Positions 20,647 to 33,305 of a stretch of 64,000 bases of DNA are shown one piece after another; within the stretch, counting starts at the first letter, position 1; each line of letters opens with the position of its first letter. The notes below the pieces were generated by a model. The model worked only from the letters and a program-made list of their open reading frames with translations, made no database searches and was not told the DNA's origin. The position numbers and the translations under genes were made by a program. Source of the DNA: Craspedostauros australis (taxonomy: Eukaryota; Bacillariophyta; Bacillariophyceae; Mastogloiales; Achnanthaceae); the NCBI GenBank assembly GCA_026770025.1, contig JAMXDE010000018.1:1240001-1304000 (forward strand), given 5' to 3'.

Positions 20647-23600
20647 ATGGCGGAAGAGACAACCCTTGCCACGCTGGAAGAGCTGCAAGCACAGCTCGAA
20701 GCGATCACAGTCGAAAACACCCGCCTCACACAGGCGACGTTGGCGGCCGAAGCCGCTGCAGAAGCAGCGAACGCGGCTATAGCCACTGCCCAAGCAGCAG
20801 CAACAGCCACTGCGACACCAAGCCGCTCCGGTCTCGGGCGCAGCCGATCAGTCGGCGCCACACGAACCCGGACGGACCAGTCCTTCCTCGATGACAGCCT
20901 CTTCGACATGGAAACGCCCATGCCCAAGAAGAGCAGAAAGTCAGGCGAGGACAGTGACGACGACGATGACCTCTCTGGGAAACCAACCGTTCCCATCATG
21001 GGAGGTCTCCTCAAGCAAGGACGCAACTGGGTACCCTGGACCGCAGGCGCACCAAACGCGCAGTGGACTGGCCTCCAAGACGAGTCACAGACCAGGTGGA
21101 CCAACTCTCAACAACAGAGAATCCTCCACAACGGTGCTGACTCCACCAACCAGTCCAAGCGAGAGCAAGGACTCGCCGACAAGTTCAAGAAGGGAGGCAA
21201 CATCCAGCAGTTCATCCGCTTGGTGCGTAACCACATGGCCAAAACTGGACTCCTCACCATGGCGTACATCGCTGACAGCAACGCAGAGTCAGAGATGACT
21301 TGTGTGCTTGACTCTCCAGCCGCTTTCACTCTCGAAGACGCTACCAAGCACTTCAATGAGTACCATCTGAAGTGGGATCACTACGACGTCCAGAACAACT
21401 GGACGGCCGCAGTATTCTTCCGCGACAGCCTTGATCCAAGTCTAGAAGACCAGCTCATGAACCGAATCGAGCCGAAGTTCCACGATAACTTCATCACCCT
21501 CTTCGTTGAGTTCATGAACAGCAACTCCGCCAACTCCTTGGACGAGCAAGACGCTCTCGCAGCCAAGATCCGCGAAGTCAACTGCAGACGTTTTCCAAAC
21601 GAGAACGTTGGTCTCATGGCGGTCCACCTTCGTGCCCTCTGCAAGCGCCTCGACGATGCTGGTCGCTTCGACCTCCGTCTCCTTCGAACGATCCTCGATG
21701 CCTTCCTCCAGGCGGGAGGACAGATCCGGTCTGGTGAACAGTACCGACGTCCTCTCTATGTGATGAAGGATGACCTTGAGGAAATCCTCATGCGTCTCCC
21801 TGTCTTCACATACGAGCACGCTCGCCCCCAGCTTGCCGCAAAAGACCTCACATGGATGGCTATCTGTAACAAGGCCGAGTCGTCGTACGAAAACGAAGTG
21901 CGCGGAAATCGCTGGCACGCCATCAGGCGTACCAAAGATAGCAACGTGCCCAGGTACTCGTACGCCAACAACGCCATTCAAAATCCAAGCGCCAACGTCC
22001 TCGAGCAACACAAGGGTTTCTCCAAGAACGACGGAAAGAGGAACAACTCCAAGAAGCCCAAGGAACGCGACGCCAAACGCAACGTCGGCCAGGGCTGGTC
22101 GTCCAAAGCTCCCAAACCCAGTGAACCACAGCGCAAGCTTGTCAACGACAAAACGTTCATGTGGTGCGCCAAGTGCCGTCGCTGGCGTCTCTCGCACAAT
22201 ACCGAGAGTCACCAGGACAACTTCAAGTTCAAGGCGAAGGCAAAGGGCAAGAACGTTCCCAAGCAGGACAATCTCTCCATCGACATGGCTGCGTGGACGT
22301 GCTTCACAGCCGCCTCCAGCCAAGATGAAGACACCTGGTGGTCCCTCATCTGGAACCTCTTCACCTCCTTCAACTACTTCGGTAGCATCGTTGGGATGGT
22401 TCTCCTCTTCGCTTCACTCCAAGTCATCACCATCGGAGTAGAGTATGGGTGGCACATCGTGGCAGTCAACGCCTGGATGCTAATCGCCGTAACTCTACTA
22501 CTCCTCCACGCGAACGTTCCACGAAGGCCCGACGCAATCAACTCTACTGACCTAGTCTATAACAAGGCACGAGTCAAAGAACGGTTCAAGCAAGTCCACA
22601 AACGTCCTACACTCTTCAATGGGGCTGTGAAACGCAGTCTCTACGACCTCGTGATGGAAAGCCTTGACCCAACTGGACCCAAACCAGTGAACGCGTCGAA
22701 GGTGAACTCCCCACGAACAAAACGTGTGTGGCGTCCCCAAGCTCGGACCAAAACTCGCAATCACAGATCAAAATGTCGTCACTGGAATCAATCGAAAAAT
22801 TCCACTTATGGTAAAAACCAAACACTCACGACAGCAAAATTGCCCCGCCAGGAAGGTCGCACCTCATCCATCTCACGAAATCTCTGGAGCCTGTACCCAA
22901 CTCGCGGAATCGACTTGATGTATGATCGAAAACAAAAGCAACAATGTGACAATGACATGCCAGCACTACTCACTTTGCAAGGCCTAGCCTCCTACTTCTC
23001 CAATCGCAATGCATTCGCATCGCCAGCTAAAGCTGAGAGTTATCTCTCGCCCGATGCTCCATTCGAACTTGTATGGGACAGCGGAGCATCAATTTCTGTG
23101 ACTAATGACCTCAACGATTTCTGCTCTACTCCAAGTCCTCCACCAAGACCGACCTTTCTCAATGGATTCCTCAAGAAAATCCAAGTGAATGCGTTGGGAA
23201 CTGTCGAGTGGTACGTCCTTGATGTAACTGGAAGCCCTCGCAAACTGCGACTGCCTGCTTTCCATGTTCCCGAATCGAAGGTCAAGCTAATCAGCACTTC
23301 CAGTCTTCTCGAAGAGTATCAGGGAGAAACGATCGTGTTCGACAAGTCCTCCTGCCAACTCAGCGGAATCCTGGGAAGCGACGATCGCAATGCAATCGTA
23401 GCGAACTACAAGAAATCCACGAGGCTGCCAACATCCGTCGGCTACAGCGCCGACAACATCCATGATGTGCCAGCTGCACTAACGTCCATCGTCTCTACCG
23501 TATCGGACCACAACGTAAACCTCACCCAACCGCAAAAGGAACTTCTTCGGTGGCACTATCGTCTCGGACATTTATCTTTCAGTCGAGTGAAGTTCCTGCT

Positions 23601-26600
23601 GCGTTCGGGTGCACTCACTGGGTCAGAATCGTCTAGAAAGATGCACACAGCTGCGGCAAAGGTCACAAGCCTTCCGCTCTGCGCCACATGCCAATTCGGA
23701 AAGTTGCACCGTCGCCCTTCACCAGGAATAACCCAACATGTCATTCGTGACAAACAAGGAGTTTTGCGCACCGATCACTTGTTCCCAGGACAACAAGTAT
23801 CAGTGGACCACTTCGTCGGCCGAACGCCAGGACGCCTCTTCTCAGGACGAGGCAAAGGCGATCCAAACGAAATGTACAAAGGTGGAGCCATTTTTGTTGA
23901 TCACGCCTCCGGATACATTCATGTGGAGCCAGTAGCAGCGCTAACCACGCACGCTACCCTCGAAGCCAAGGAACGGTTCGAACTGATGTGTCGAGATGTG
24001 GGAGTCCCTGTGCGATCCTATCTATCGGATAACGCAACTGCCTTCACCTCACCCGAATACTCCAAACACCTTGAGATATTCCATCAAGTCCATCGATTCG
24101 CAGGTGTCGGCGCACATCATCACAATGGAATCGCCGAGCGAAGCATTCGAACAATTGTATCAATGGCCCGAACCATGATGATGCATCAAAGCATTCATTG
24201 GCCAACAATGTTCGACGCTCAACTGTGGCCAATGGCCGTAGTGCATGCCGCGTATATCTACAATCGTGTACCTAACCCCGCAACAGGTCTCACACCTTAC
24301 GATGTTCTGTCACGCATTCGTCTCCCCCTCAAGCAACTTCACAACCTGCACGTATGGGGCAGCCCAGTCTATGTCCTTAACAAAGCACTGGCCGACGGAT
24401 GAAAGATACCTCGATGGGAACCAAGAGGAGAAAGATACGTGAACATGGGTCTCTCCACGAAGCATGCTTCAACCGTACCTCTGGTCCTATCACCACGGAC
24501 AGGTTCAATCACACCTCAGTTCCATGTTGTGTTCGATGACTGGTTCGCAACGATTGCTACCGACTTGAAGCAACTTCCAAGCTATCAATCAGAAGAATGG
24601 ACTCGCATGTTTGGTGACACTACCTTTCAATAACCATTCGACGACGACGATGTGGAGTCAATGGAGCAGGACGACATCTTCGCGTCAGACACGCGAGACC
24701 ACAACCGGTTACAACGCAACGACGACCATATTCCACCACCGGCAATCGAGACGCGAAACCAACAAACCGTTCGTGAAAGAGCGCCACAGGTATTGGCGAA
24801 AGAGTCGCAACCACTGACACAACAGATCCCGGGTCTCATGAGTGATACTCTCGCCCCTCCAATGCCAGTCTCAGAGGGAGCCAACAGGCAAATGTCTTTG
24901 ACAGAGGGAGCTGCTAATGAGCAACCGGAACCTGATCCTATTATAGAGTCACCGGACCAGCGAACACTTCAACCGCAATTGGATTCACCTCTCCGAGAGA
25001 CACCAATCTCGGGACCGGCAACTCCATTACCACCTTCAGATCCGACACCAACTGAAACCGGCTCCACGACACCAACCACGCCTAAGCTTGAATCAACGCC
25101 AGTAAGACCTCGAAGCACGAGAAGTCGCAAACAACCAAAGCGATTCACGTATGCGCGCATGGGAGGCAAAGCCGCATGGTTAGACGACGAAGATACCGAT
25201 GACTACTACTTCTGTCCCGCAGTGGCTAGCATGGAAGAAATTGAACAGGAGGCAACAACCAGGGAACTACACCCTGATTCTGCATCAATCATCACATTCT
25301 CACAAGCTGTCGTCGATTGCTTGCACACAATTGAACCCCTCCAACGTGAAGGCAGCGACTCTCTCTCCATTGACTTACACCAATTCAAGGTGGATGCCAA
25401 CTACCTACTGCGCAGACTTCGACTCCGATTCAACACTTTGAATCCACAACCAACCATCGTCGTCCTTCCAACATTCGCGCCAAAGGCGACTGAAGCAAGA
25501 GAAGACAACATCAACATGGCCGATTGGTGGCAACCGGATCCAGACGACATGGTCGAAGAGGGATCAACGCCATTCCAAGACGTCTACGAGGACTTCTACT
25601 CGGACATGGAGAGACACTTCGAAGTCAATCTTCACTGCGAGATTCGTTGCGACGACCTCAGGAGACAAGCGACTGACTACGCTGTTGGCCAATTCGTCAA
25701 CAGATTGAGCACTTTCATTCGTACCGGCACCATGAACCCCAGCTTCGATGCCTTCGACTACATGTCATCGGCCAAACCAGAGCCATGGTCGTACCAGGAT
25801 CCGGAATACTTGATGATGAAAGGCTTTCTTCCTCCCAAAAGCAGAATCAGTGGTAACACCTTCTTCAAAAGAACTCGCTCCGTGTGGAATGCCATCTCTG
25901 AGAATCATCGCTATCGTCTCGCATTCGAGCTACTCCGTCGCCAAGTCACGACCATCCGTCCAGGGCCATGGCCACAGCCAAGTGAATTCGAAGTCGAGAA
26001 GTTTGTCCAAGGGATGATCGAGACCAACACGGCGCCTCTCAAGGTGGCTCCAGCAACGCGTGTCTCCGACAAAATCGGATCGACACTTGAAGTTGACCCA
26101 TCGTCCATCCTGGACACAGCAACATGCATTCTAGAGCACGCGTGGGCGAACATCGAACAACATGCCTATGCTGTCTCGATCATCGAGCCACAACGGGACT
26201 CAACAAACTTCCCAACATATGTTGATGGACACATGATGAGCTACTTCGCAACGGGTGGTGATTTGGATATCGCCGAACGCTCATCAACGTACAAAGCATC
26301 CAGCAATGACCCTGACACCCTTTCTTTCGACGAAGCGATTCGCGACGACAACAAGGATGAGTGGATGCAAGCAGCCAAAAAAGAAATCAAGGCACTCACG
26401 GAAAAGGGAACATGGGAAGAGATTCAAAAGGCCGACGTCGTCAACGATCGAATCTTCCCAGGAACCTGGGTCTTTCGCCGTAAGCGCCTTCCCGACGGAA
26501 CCATCAAGAAACACAAGGGACGCTGGTGTTGTCGTGGAGACCTCATGAATGAGGACGCCTCCACTTACGCACCAGTCGTCGCTTGGTCATCCGTCCGCAT

Positions 26601-27888
26601 CTTCCTCAGCACCTCCATTGTCATGGGTTGGACAACTACATCCATTGACTTCACAAATGCCTTCGTGCAGGCCTCCATCCACAAGCCTGTGCATCTTCAC
26701 CTTCCTTGCGGCTTCAAGTCAAGCAAGGGGCCCAACACCTGTCTCCGACTTCGCAAAAGTCTCTACGGATTGACGATCGCCCCGCGCCTGTGGTACGAGC
26801 ACCTCATCCGAGCTCTAATCACAGTCGGCTTCACAGCCTGCGACCAAGAGCAATGCTTGTTCATCAAGCGCAACATCATGATCGTTCTCTACGTTGACGA
26901 TGCAGGAATCGCCTCCAAGACCAAGAAGGATGCTGACGACTTCATTGCATCAATGCGTGAACTCGGGTTCGAGCTTACCCGGGAAGGCAGCTTCACTGAA
27001 TTCCTGGGGATTGAGCTCTGCCGTGACCCAAAGGCGGACACTGTCCATCTTCGACAACCAGGGTTGATCAAAAAGGTGCTTGAGACAACAAAGATGTCGA
27101 ACTGCAGTCCATGTCCGGTACCAACTACCCAACTCGCACTCGGACAGTGCAAGGATGAACCAGCCATGAACGAGAAATGGAACTACCGCTCTGTTGTCGG
27201 CATGCTGCTCTACCTCACAACGAACACTCGCCCCGACCTCGCCTTCGCAGTCTCCCAAGTCGCTCGCTTCGGACACGATCTCCGCCGCTCACATGCCAAA
27301 GCTGTCAAGCGCATCATGCGCTATCTCAAGCACACGGAAACCATGGGCACAATTGTTCGCCCTACAGGGCAACTCGATCTCAAGTGCTACGTGGACACTG
27401 ACTTCGCAGGCCTCTACCAATGTGAGGACAGCAAAGACCCGGTGTCGGTCAAGTCACGCACGGGATACCTCATCACATTGGGTGGATGCCCTCTCATTTG
27501 GAAGTCGAAACTCCAAACTGAAATCGCATTATCCACGATGGAGTCCGAGTACTCTGCTCTCTCCCTGGCAATGCGAACATTGATTCCCATCCAACAGCTC
27601 ATACGCCAAGTGATCAACAACGCCGGCACCGACATGCCACTGCACACCAACCTCCAGTGCACTGTCTTCGAGGACAACCAAGCCTGCATTTCCCTCGCCA
27701 CCAATCATCAGCCGACCGCGCGAACCAAACACTTCTTAACCAAGTGGCATTTCTTTTGGTACTGGGTCAAGGCAGGCTTCATTTGCATTCAACACATCTC
27801 CACGCCGGAACAACTCGCAGACATCTTCACGAAGGGGTTGTCCATTGTGGTCTTCGAATACCTACGTTTCAAGATCATGGGTTGGTAA
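20647..27888 (+). pseudogene. Copia Gag-Pol with two in-frame stop codons
   Basis: Collinear with the copy 1 polyprotein and in one frame over about 2414 codons. It is interrupted by TGA at 24400-24402 (between LADG and KIPRWEPR, where copy 1 has Arg) and TAA at 24631-24633 (in TTFQ-PFDDDD, where copy 1 has Tyr). All core motifs remain: CAKCRRWRLSH cluster, two hydrophobic segments near 22370-22515, DSGAS protease, GAG-pre-integrase H/C motif, DD35E integrase, YVDD RT, RNase H and the C-terminal RFKIMGW. With LTRs that are nearly identical, the stops are recent or arose at reverse transcription. Unless read through, this copy gives only Gag-protease-integrase. The 3' 1078 codons could be re-initiated at an internal ATG, which is unproven. 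Confidence 0.9.
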
Positions 27889-27971
27889 CAACCAACAACA
27901 ACAAACAACAACGAAGGATGAAGTTTTCATCGATACTACAACTCCAATCACGACCCAACACTGAGAGGGAG

Positions 27972-28657
27972 AGTTGAGATTCAATGAGGGACAGACTATT
28001 ACCGAACACGGTATCAACCCGATGGGAGAAATTCTTGTTTTGGCGCGAAATCTTCCAACTTGATCGACCACCAAATCTTTTCTCCTCCTTTCTCTCCTCC
28101 ATTCACGAATCCATCATGACTCAAACCTGACCGACCTGACTCACATCCCACTTGGGAACTATATGCTCTTCAGATCCTCCTTACTACAACATACCTCGAT
28201 TCCTTTATGCTGATGACCACCACACTACCACCGTGGTCTCAACATGTGTATCCAACTTGCTTCAACTCAAGCAATGGAATCCGAGGGTCAGCTTCAGCCA
28301 CAGCCACTGCTTCATGAACGTCATCACTAATTGTCATGACCTACACTGCAGTATAACTACATGTGCGGAGAGCAAAGCACTGTATTGATTGTCTATTCTG
28401 TTACACTGAATCAAGTGCATCAGTGCAGGGTCTCGCCAAGTTGTGTGGCATCGTTTCTTCACCCTATTAACACTACAAGCTAACTCATAATAAACACAGA
28501 CAAGGATTAGCTACAAAGCACTCATCTACTCATCATTACAGTAACAACTCTTCAATCAGTACACCTCTCTTGAACTGCATCACACGGCTATCCCGAAGCT
28601 GGCAGATCCAAGAGACATCTTCCACCGATTCGCGCTGACTACGCCCGAATCCTAACT
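27972..28657 (+). repeat. Right LTR of copia copy 2
   Basis: 686 bp and uninterrupted. It shows the pre-insertion sequence of the nested TRIM site (CTTGAACTGCATC). Preceded by the GAGAGGGAG polypurine tract at 27963-27971 and followed by the ATTTT duplication. Confidence 0.95.
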
Positions 28658-29901
28658 ATTTTTCTGTTTCGGGATTGCTTTCTACAGCTGTTGATTTGCT
28701 TTGTGTCTGACAGTCGCTGTCTGCGCCTTCCGTGTGGTTCTGGCCCTCGCAGGTTGGCAGACTCTGTCGTTGTCTTCGCCATTCTTCCAGAAGACTTTTG
28801 TGCCGTCCGTCAGGCTGCGCTGGTTTGTGGTGGCGTTCATTTTTTGTCCATCTTTCCTGTCGGTTGGCTGGGTCTACGCCTTCAGGCAGACAAAATCAAT
28901 GCCGTCGACTTGCAATCGGTCGCCGCATTTCGGGTTTGATGATGGCAAGCCAAATCGATCTTCGCTTTGATCGCGTCCCATCGTCATCTCTCTGTTCTTC
29001 TGTGTATGTAGCACCCTTCTTCGTTCTTGTATTGCTATGATGCTCGCCCATTTTGGTTCCCTTCATTAATCATCCTGCTCCTCTTCGGTTGCCTTTCATC
29101 GATTCACACCATCACCCCCTCAGCCTGTCGATCAGCAGTTCTGTGAGACGTCTTCGTTCGTCGCTGTATCCTTCACAGGCATCATAGGTGCGATCTTGTT
29201 CCCACACATGCACCCCCATGACAATGCAGTCACCCTTGTGCTAGTCATCTCGCCACTGTTTCTGCCTCTCCCCTTTTTCTCTGGGTGTGGCTGTCGAGCC
29301 CAGCGTGCCATCTGCATGCATCATTCGTTTCACCTCGCCGTATACGACTTCTTGTATCCTCGGTTGCAGCCAATTCCCACAGCAACTCTACTATAGTGTG
29401 TACAACGATTCCTACACGAAAATAGCTTCACCAGTCCCATGCACTTCGCTCGCGCGCTCCCTTTCTTGGATCTGTTGCACTGGTCTGGTCCAAAGCAACA
29501 CTTGTCAAGCAGCCAGATTGGCTTCCTCCTTGGTGCCTCTGTATTCCTGGGTCCGCACGATGTGAAATCACACCTCCAATATAGTAGCAGTGGCTCATTC
29601 AGCATACGCAGTCTCACAGAATCTCGGCATCATTTCTGGAGACATCGTTGGCAACTACGACTGTGTGGACACAATGCACCATGCACATACACTCCTCTGC
29701 AATTCTGTGTTGGTTCACAGAAACATGTGTGCTCATTGCCCAAGCATACCATTGCATTGTTGTGTCGTATCAGTTTTTGGGGTCACCATTCCAGCGCCTC
29801 CATGCATCCCCTCGTGCTATCCAAAAGGCAAGACACACCACTACAACACCAAGGGCTGTGAATTAAACCTGTACTCTATGAACCAATGTGTTATCTATGC
29901 A
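28658..29901. other. Non-coding stretch
   Basis: I see no supported gene, repeat or RNA. Pyrimidine-rich in the first half; short motif-free frames only. It probably contains the 3' flank and one end of the Harbinger-like element, but I could not identify terminal repeats. Confidence 0.4.
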
Positions 29902-31146
29902 TTAGCTGTTCTGCTCTGGATCTTCCACGAGCGAGGCAACCCAGGTTCTCACCTCCATTATGTTTGCCATTGTCTGGTGAATGTCGAACAAGGGGTTAGT
30001 GTGCTGCAACTCCAGTTGTGTTATTGCAGCTACCGAATACATTGCAAACTGATGCCGCTCGTGAGCATGGCGCCACTTGTTCTCAAGACACCCCCAATTT
30101 TTGAACCTCTTGTGGACGGTCTCATGGCGGGCACGGACAACTCCATTGAAACGAGTGCGCTCCAAACAACATGCTGCCTCGCCTCTGTAGCCTTTGTCTG
30201 TGATGACCTGCTCACCAGGATCCAGTTGCTGTCTGAGGCATTCACGGAAGATGGTGATGTCTGGGTATTCACCACAAACATAGGGTCCCCGCACCCACAC
30301 AAGATGTCTGGTCTCAATGCACACACCAGTTTTGTATCGAAGCCCAGCATGTCTGAATTTGTGAGAGTACCAGAGCTTGTTGAATGGTTTTGGTTCAACG
30401 ATGCGGAAATCCGTTCCATCAACAGACATGAGCTGCTTTGCATGAGGCTTGGCATTTATTTTTCGATTGTTTAGGAGTATCTGCAAGTGCAGGGAACAGC
30501 ATTGAAAGCAAACATCGGAGAGTTGACGATGATGGTGAGTAAGGATGAGGTGTGGAGCAAATTGCAGCAGTCATCAAGGCACATGCATACCACGGTTGAC
30601 TTACAATTTTTTGCTCAACCTGCCCATCCCTTCCAGCATGATCCATGTCCATTTCATCAATGTTTTCCAATCACGGTTGAGTCTCACAGCTAGTGCATCC
30701 CATGAGGAGTATTGTTTGAGGAAGGCCATGGCCAAGAGCATGTGCTCCATGCGTGCGTTGCTTGGGATAAGGTCGTGGTGGACCAGGCCCTCCCACACCT
30801 TTGCTGCCACCGTTGCATTCGTTCCAAATGATGTTTGGAAGGTTCTGTGCATCCAGGGAGGGGGAGGATTGCACTGATCAATTGTCACAGGCCGTCCAAG
30901 GAGGTGCATGCTCTCATGGGCGACATTAGATGTAGTGGCGGCTTCTTGCATTGATACTTGTGGTTGCATTTGGTGAATGGTGCTGGTGTTGCCTGGTGAG
31001 TGGAGTTGTTGTTGGAGATGGCAACAAATGTGTATGGCATTCGATGCGTGGGGTGCTGTGTTTGATTTTGTTGTGTTCTCCAACTCGCGTCTTCCATCAA
31101 CGCCCTTTCTCAGTGGATCCTGAAGTGCACATCGCGATGTGCTCAT
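29902..31146 (-). pseudogene. PIF/Harbinger (IS5-type) transposase, probably frameshifted
   Basis: The ATG is at 31146. Exon 1 (to about 30605) ends in an HTH-like region with WDALAVRLNRDWKTLMKWTW. A GTAAGT donor (30604) and a TTGCAG acceptor (ending 30481) bound a 124-bp intron. Exon 2 (30480-29902) holds the DDE_4-type core: SVDGTDFRI (first D), WVRGPYVCGEYPD, ITDKGYRGE (second D) and ARHETVHKRFKNW (E). Exon 1 ends in phase 2 but exon 2 starts in phase 0. Splicing as predicted therefore shifts the frame by one base, consistent with an indel in the A run just before the donor. Otherwise the protein aligns in order with Harbinger transposases. A functional copy would catalyse cut-and-paste movement with a Myb-like partner, which I did not find. 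Confidence 0.75.
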
Positions 31147-31644
31147 GATTTTGTCTTGGCACAGCAAAACGTTGACACTGTCACAGGGTGATGCAAACTC
31201 GTGGGGGTGACATCACACACACCCTCTCCGCACGTTGTTTGCTGCAAACAGTGGAGGTGATGGCAAGGATCATGATTTCATATAATGGGCTTCTTGGCCA
31301 ATCAGATCGCTTCATTTAGGGCCCAAGATACGTCTGAGCTCCTCAATGAATTGCAGATCAACGTCTGCATAATGGCATTCCATGATCTACAGAATCCTGC
31401 GCTTGGTTGTGAACGCTTCTTGGACGCAGTTCACAATATCATGACAAGTTCGATACGCAATTCGTTTTGTCAATGGTGTCACAGGATTCAATTCCGTGAA
31501 GCCTGGTTTGTAAAAGATCCACAGGAATCATGGCTTGCAATTTGGGGTGCACCAGGATGACCAGTTATGTAATGATGACCTGTATCGTCAGGACCAGTGT
31601 ATGCAAGATCCGGTTTTGCTGGTTTGGATTGGCCCTATTGAAGG
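31147..31644. other. Spacer between Harbinger-like element and Cys/His frame
   Basis: No supported feature. Motif-free short frames on both strands. Confidence 0.4.
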
Positions 31645-31950
31645 TCACAGGTGCTGCCACGTCGGTGGCACTTCGCGAACAATGGAACATTTCTGCGCGT
31701 TCGCAACCACATGGAGGCGCATTCTCCCCCTGTATTTGTTGGTCATTGCCACGGCTATGCGGTTTGGGAAGCAGTGTTCACGAATATATTCGCTTGTTCC
31801 CAAGCCATCTCTAAGTGTTTTTGAAGGAGCGACACATGCCCAAGCTACAGTACCCGTACGCACAAGATGGGAATGGGGGCATTCCAGGCATGAAACATAC
31901 TTGCACATACGGCTGAATGGATGGTGGCATTTGCAGCAAACGCGGGGGTT
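31645..31950 (-). CDS. Short Cys/His-rich fragment, unknown
   Basis: About 101 codons between stops, not starting with ATG (first ATG at 31908), so it is probably a fragment or an internal exon. It starts with a dense cluster (CCKCHHPF, then C, then SCLECPHSH) that could bind zinc. A compact segment follows with EYIREHC, NRIAVAMTNKYRGRMR and REVPPTWQHL. The composition is that of a real folded protein rather than a shadow frame. I do not recognise the family. It may belong to the neighbouring transposon or be a decayed host gene. Confidence 0.4.
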   Translation of the reverse strand, partial: NPRVCCKCHHPFSRMCKYVSCLECPHSHLVRTGTVAWACVAPSKTLRDGLGTSEYIREHCFPNRIAVAMTNKYRGRMRLHVVANAQKCSIVREVPPTWQHL

Positions 31951-32225
31951 CTACAATTATGTAATCACGTTTGGGTGCTGTTCTTTGTCATCCAAGATCT
32001 GTGATAAAAGCGGTCTTTCACACTGCAGAAAAGCATGTCTGGCTCCTTCAATGATAGATCCTCCCACTCGTGTCACCTTCGGTATGCCTAGTCCTTCCTG
32101 TACAGAAAGGATTCATCCAAGAGAGCAGGGGGCACATGATCGCAGCGCCAACATTTATCGTTTGACAATCAGTACATCACAGCCATGGCTTTGCATGGGT
32201 ACAAGATAGTTGCAAATCAGTTCTC

Positions 32226-32459
32226 CTCTGACAGATAGTACTGCCTCTCCCTCTACCTTGTGTTTGCAAAATGCCATCTGCGCCTTTTGGGAGAAACAGA
32301 ATTATGCGCGAGTATGACCCAAGAGTCCAAATCCTGCTTTGTTTGAGCACTTTGGAAGCAGAGATGAATCTTTTCGCATTTACCATGCCAATAGAGGGTG
32401 ATAAATGCACTTGTGTAGACCAAATCCCAAATAGAGGCACTAGCTACCGCTTGGCACAA
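32226..32459. repeat. 234-bp direct repeat, copy 1
   Basis: Matches 34593-34826 without length change (offset 2367) and with scattered substitutions. On the minus strand both copies keep an open frame containing SWVILAHNSVSPKRRRWHF. This could mean former coding sequence or a conserved repeat. Confidence 0.85.
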
Positions 32460-32721
32460 ATCAATGTGACAATGAAAGTAGCGTAGGGGTGAGCGTATCT
32501 ACAAACACTCTATTGGCGGCGGAAAATTGTCATAAATGACATTGAGTGATACAAAGGTATTGCGAACAAACTACACAGAGCGCAATACATCACTTTGCAA
32601 TCGTGATAGAGTACTCTGAGTACATGTTATGGCATGTCCTGGAATGATGTGTGTATGGATTGGTGAAAGGTAGTATTAGTATGAATGAAGAAAAGCATAT
32701 TTCGCATCAATGTACTCTCTA

Positions 32722-32867
32722 CCAAACTCAGTATCTTTTTTTTGCTCTCTTTCTCATTGATTGTTATACAGTCCATGTCAGTGAATGATTGTCCACAAAA
32801 CTCAGTATTGTTTTGTTGCTCTCTTTCGCATTGATTGTTATACAGTCCGTGTCAGTGAATGATTGTC
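32722..32867. repeat. Tandem duplication of 74 bp
   Basis: Two copies of about 74 bp containing GCTCTCTTTC and ATTGTTATACAGTCC. The second copy reads as a hydrophobic, signal-peptide-like segment (LSIVLLLSFALIVIQSV) at the head of a 175-codon frame, but that frame starts at TTG and not ATG. Confidence 0.75.
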
Positions 32868-32930
32868 TAGACAATCAAAAGAGCACGTTGCAAATAAAAG
32901 AATGTGTCATTCTCAACCATCCACAACAAG

Positions 32931-33305
32931 AGTTTTTCGCCACAGATGGGACTGTTCGCAAACTTTACTGTTCACAAACCAGGCATTGTGAGTTTGCGTA
33001 TGTATGCAAAAACAAAGTTCAGACTGTTCCGCAAAGAACAACAATCCACAACAAGAGTTTTTCCACCACAGATGGGATTGTTTGCAAACTTTACTGTTCA
33101 CAAACCAGGTATTGTGAGTTTGCGTATGTATGCGAAAACAAAGTTCAGACTGTTCCGCAAAGAACAACAATCCATGACAAGAAATTTTCCACCACAGATG
33201 GGATTGTTCGCAAACTTTACTGTTCACAAACCAGGTATTGTGAGTTTGCGTATGTATGCGAAAACAAAGTTCGGACTGTTCCGCGAAGAATGACGATTGC
33301 GTACA
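32931..33305 (+). repeat. Three tandem 126-bp repeats with open frames
   Basis: CACAGATGGG recurs at 32941, 33067 and 33193, an exact period of 126 bp (42 codons). Because 126 is divisible by three, frames stay open on both strands. The plus frame (32789-33316) repeats DGIV-KLYCSQTRYCEFAYVC with paired cysteines and would follow a hydrophobic leader. No ATG start is visible, so I call it a repeat and not a gene. Confidence 0.75.

Larger units (their letters stand above)
18838..28657 (+). mobile_element. Ty1/copia retrotransposon copy 2, with nested element
   Basis: Same clade and layout as copy 1, with different LTR sequence. The right LTR is 686 bp. The left LTR is 1376 bp because a 684-bp element plus a 6-bp duplication is inserted in it. 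Target duplication ATTTT occurs at 18833-18837 and 28658-28662. LTR ends are again AGTTG...AACT. After removing the insertion, two LTR differences were noticed (G/A near 19401 versus 28535; T/C near 20202 versus 28646). It is therefore young, yet its coding frame has two stops. Confidence 0.95.
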
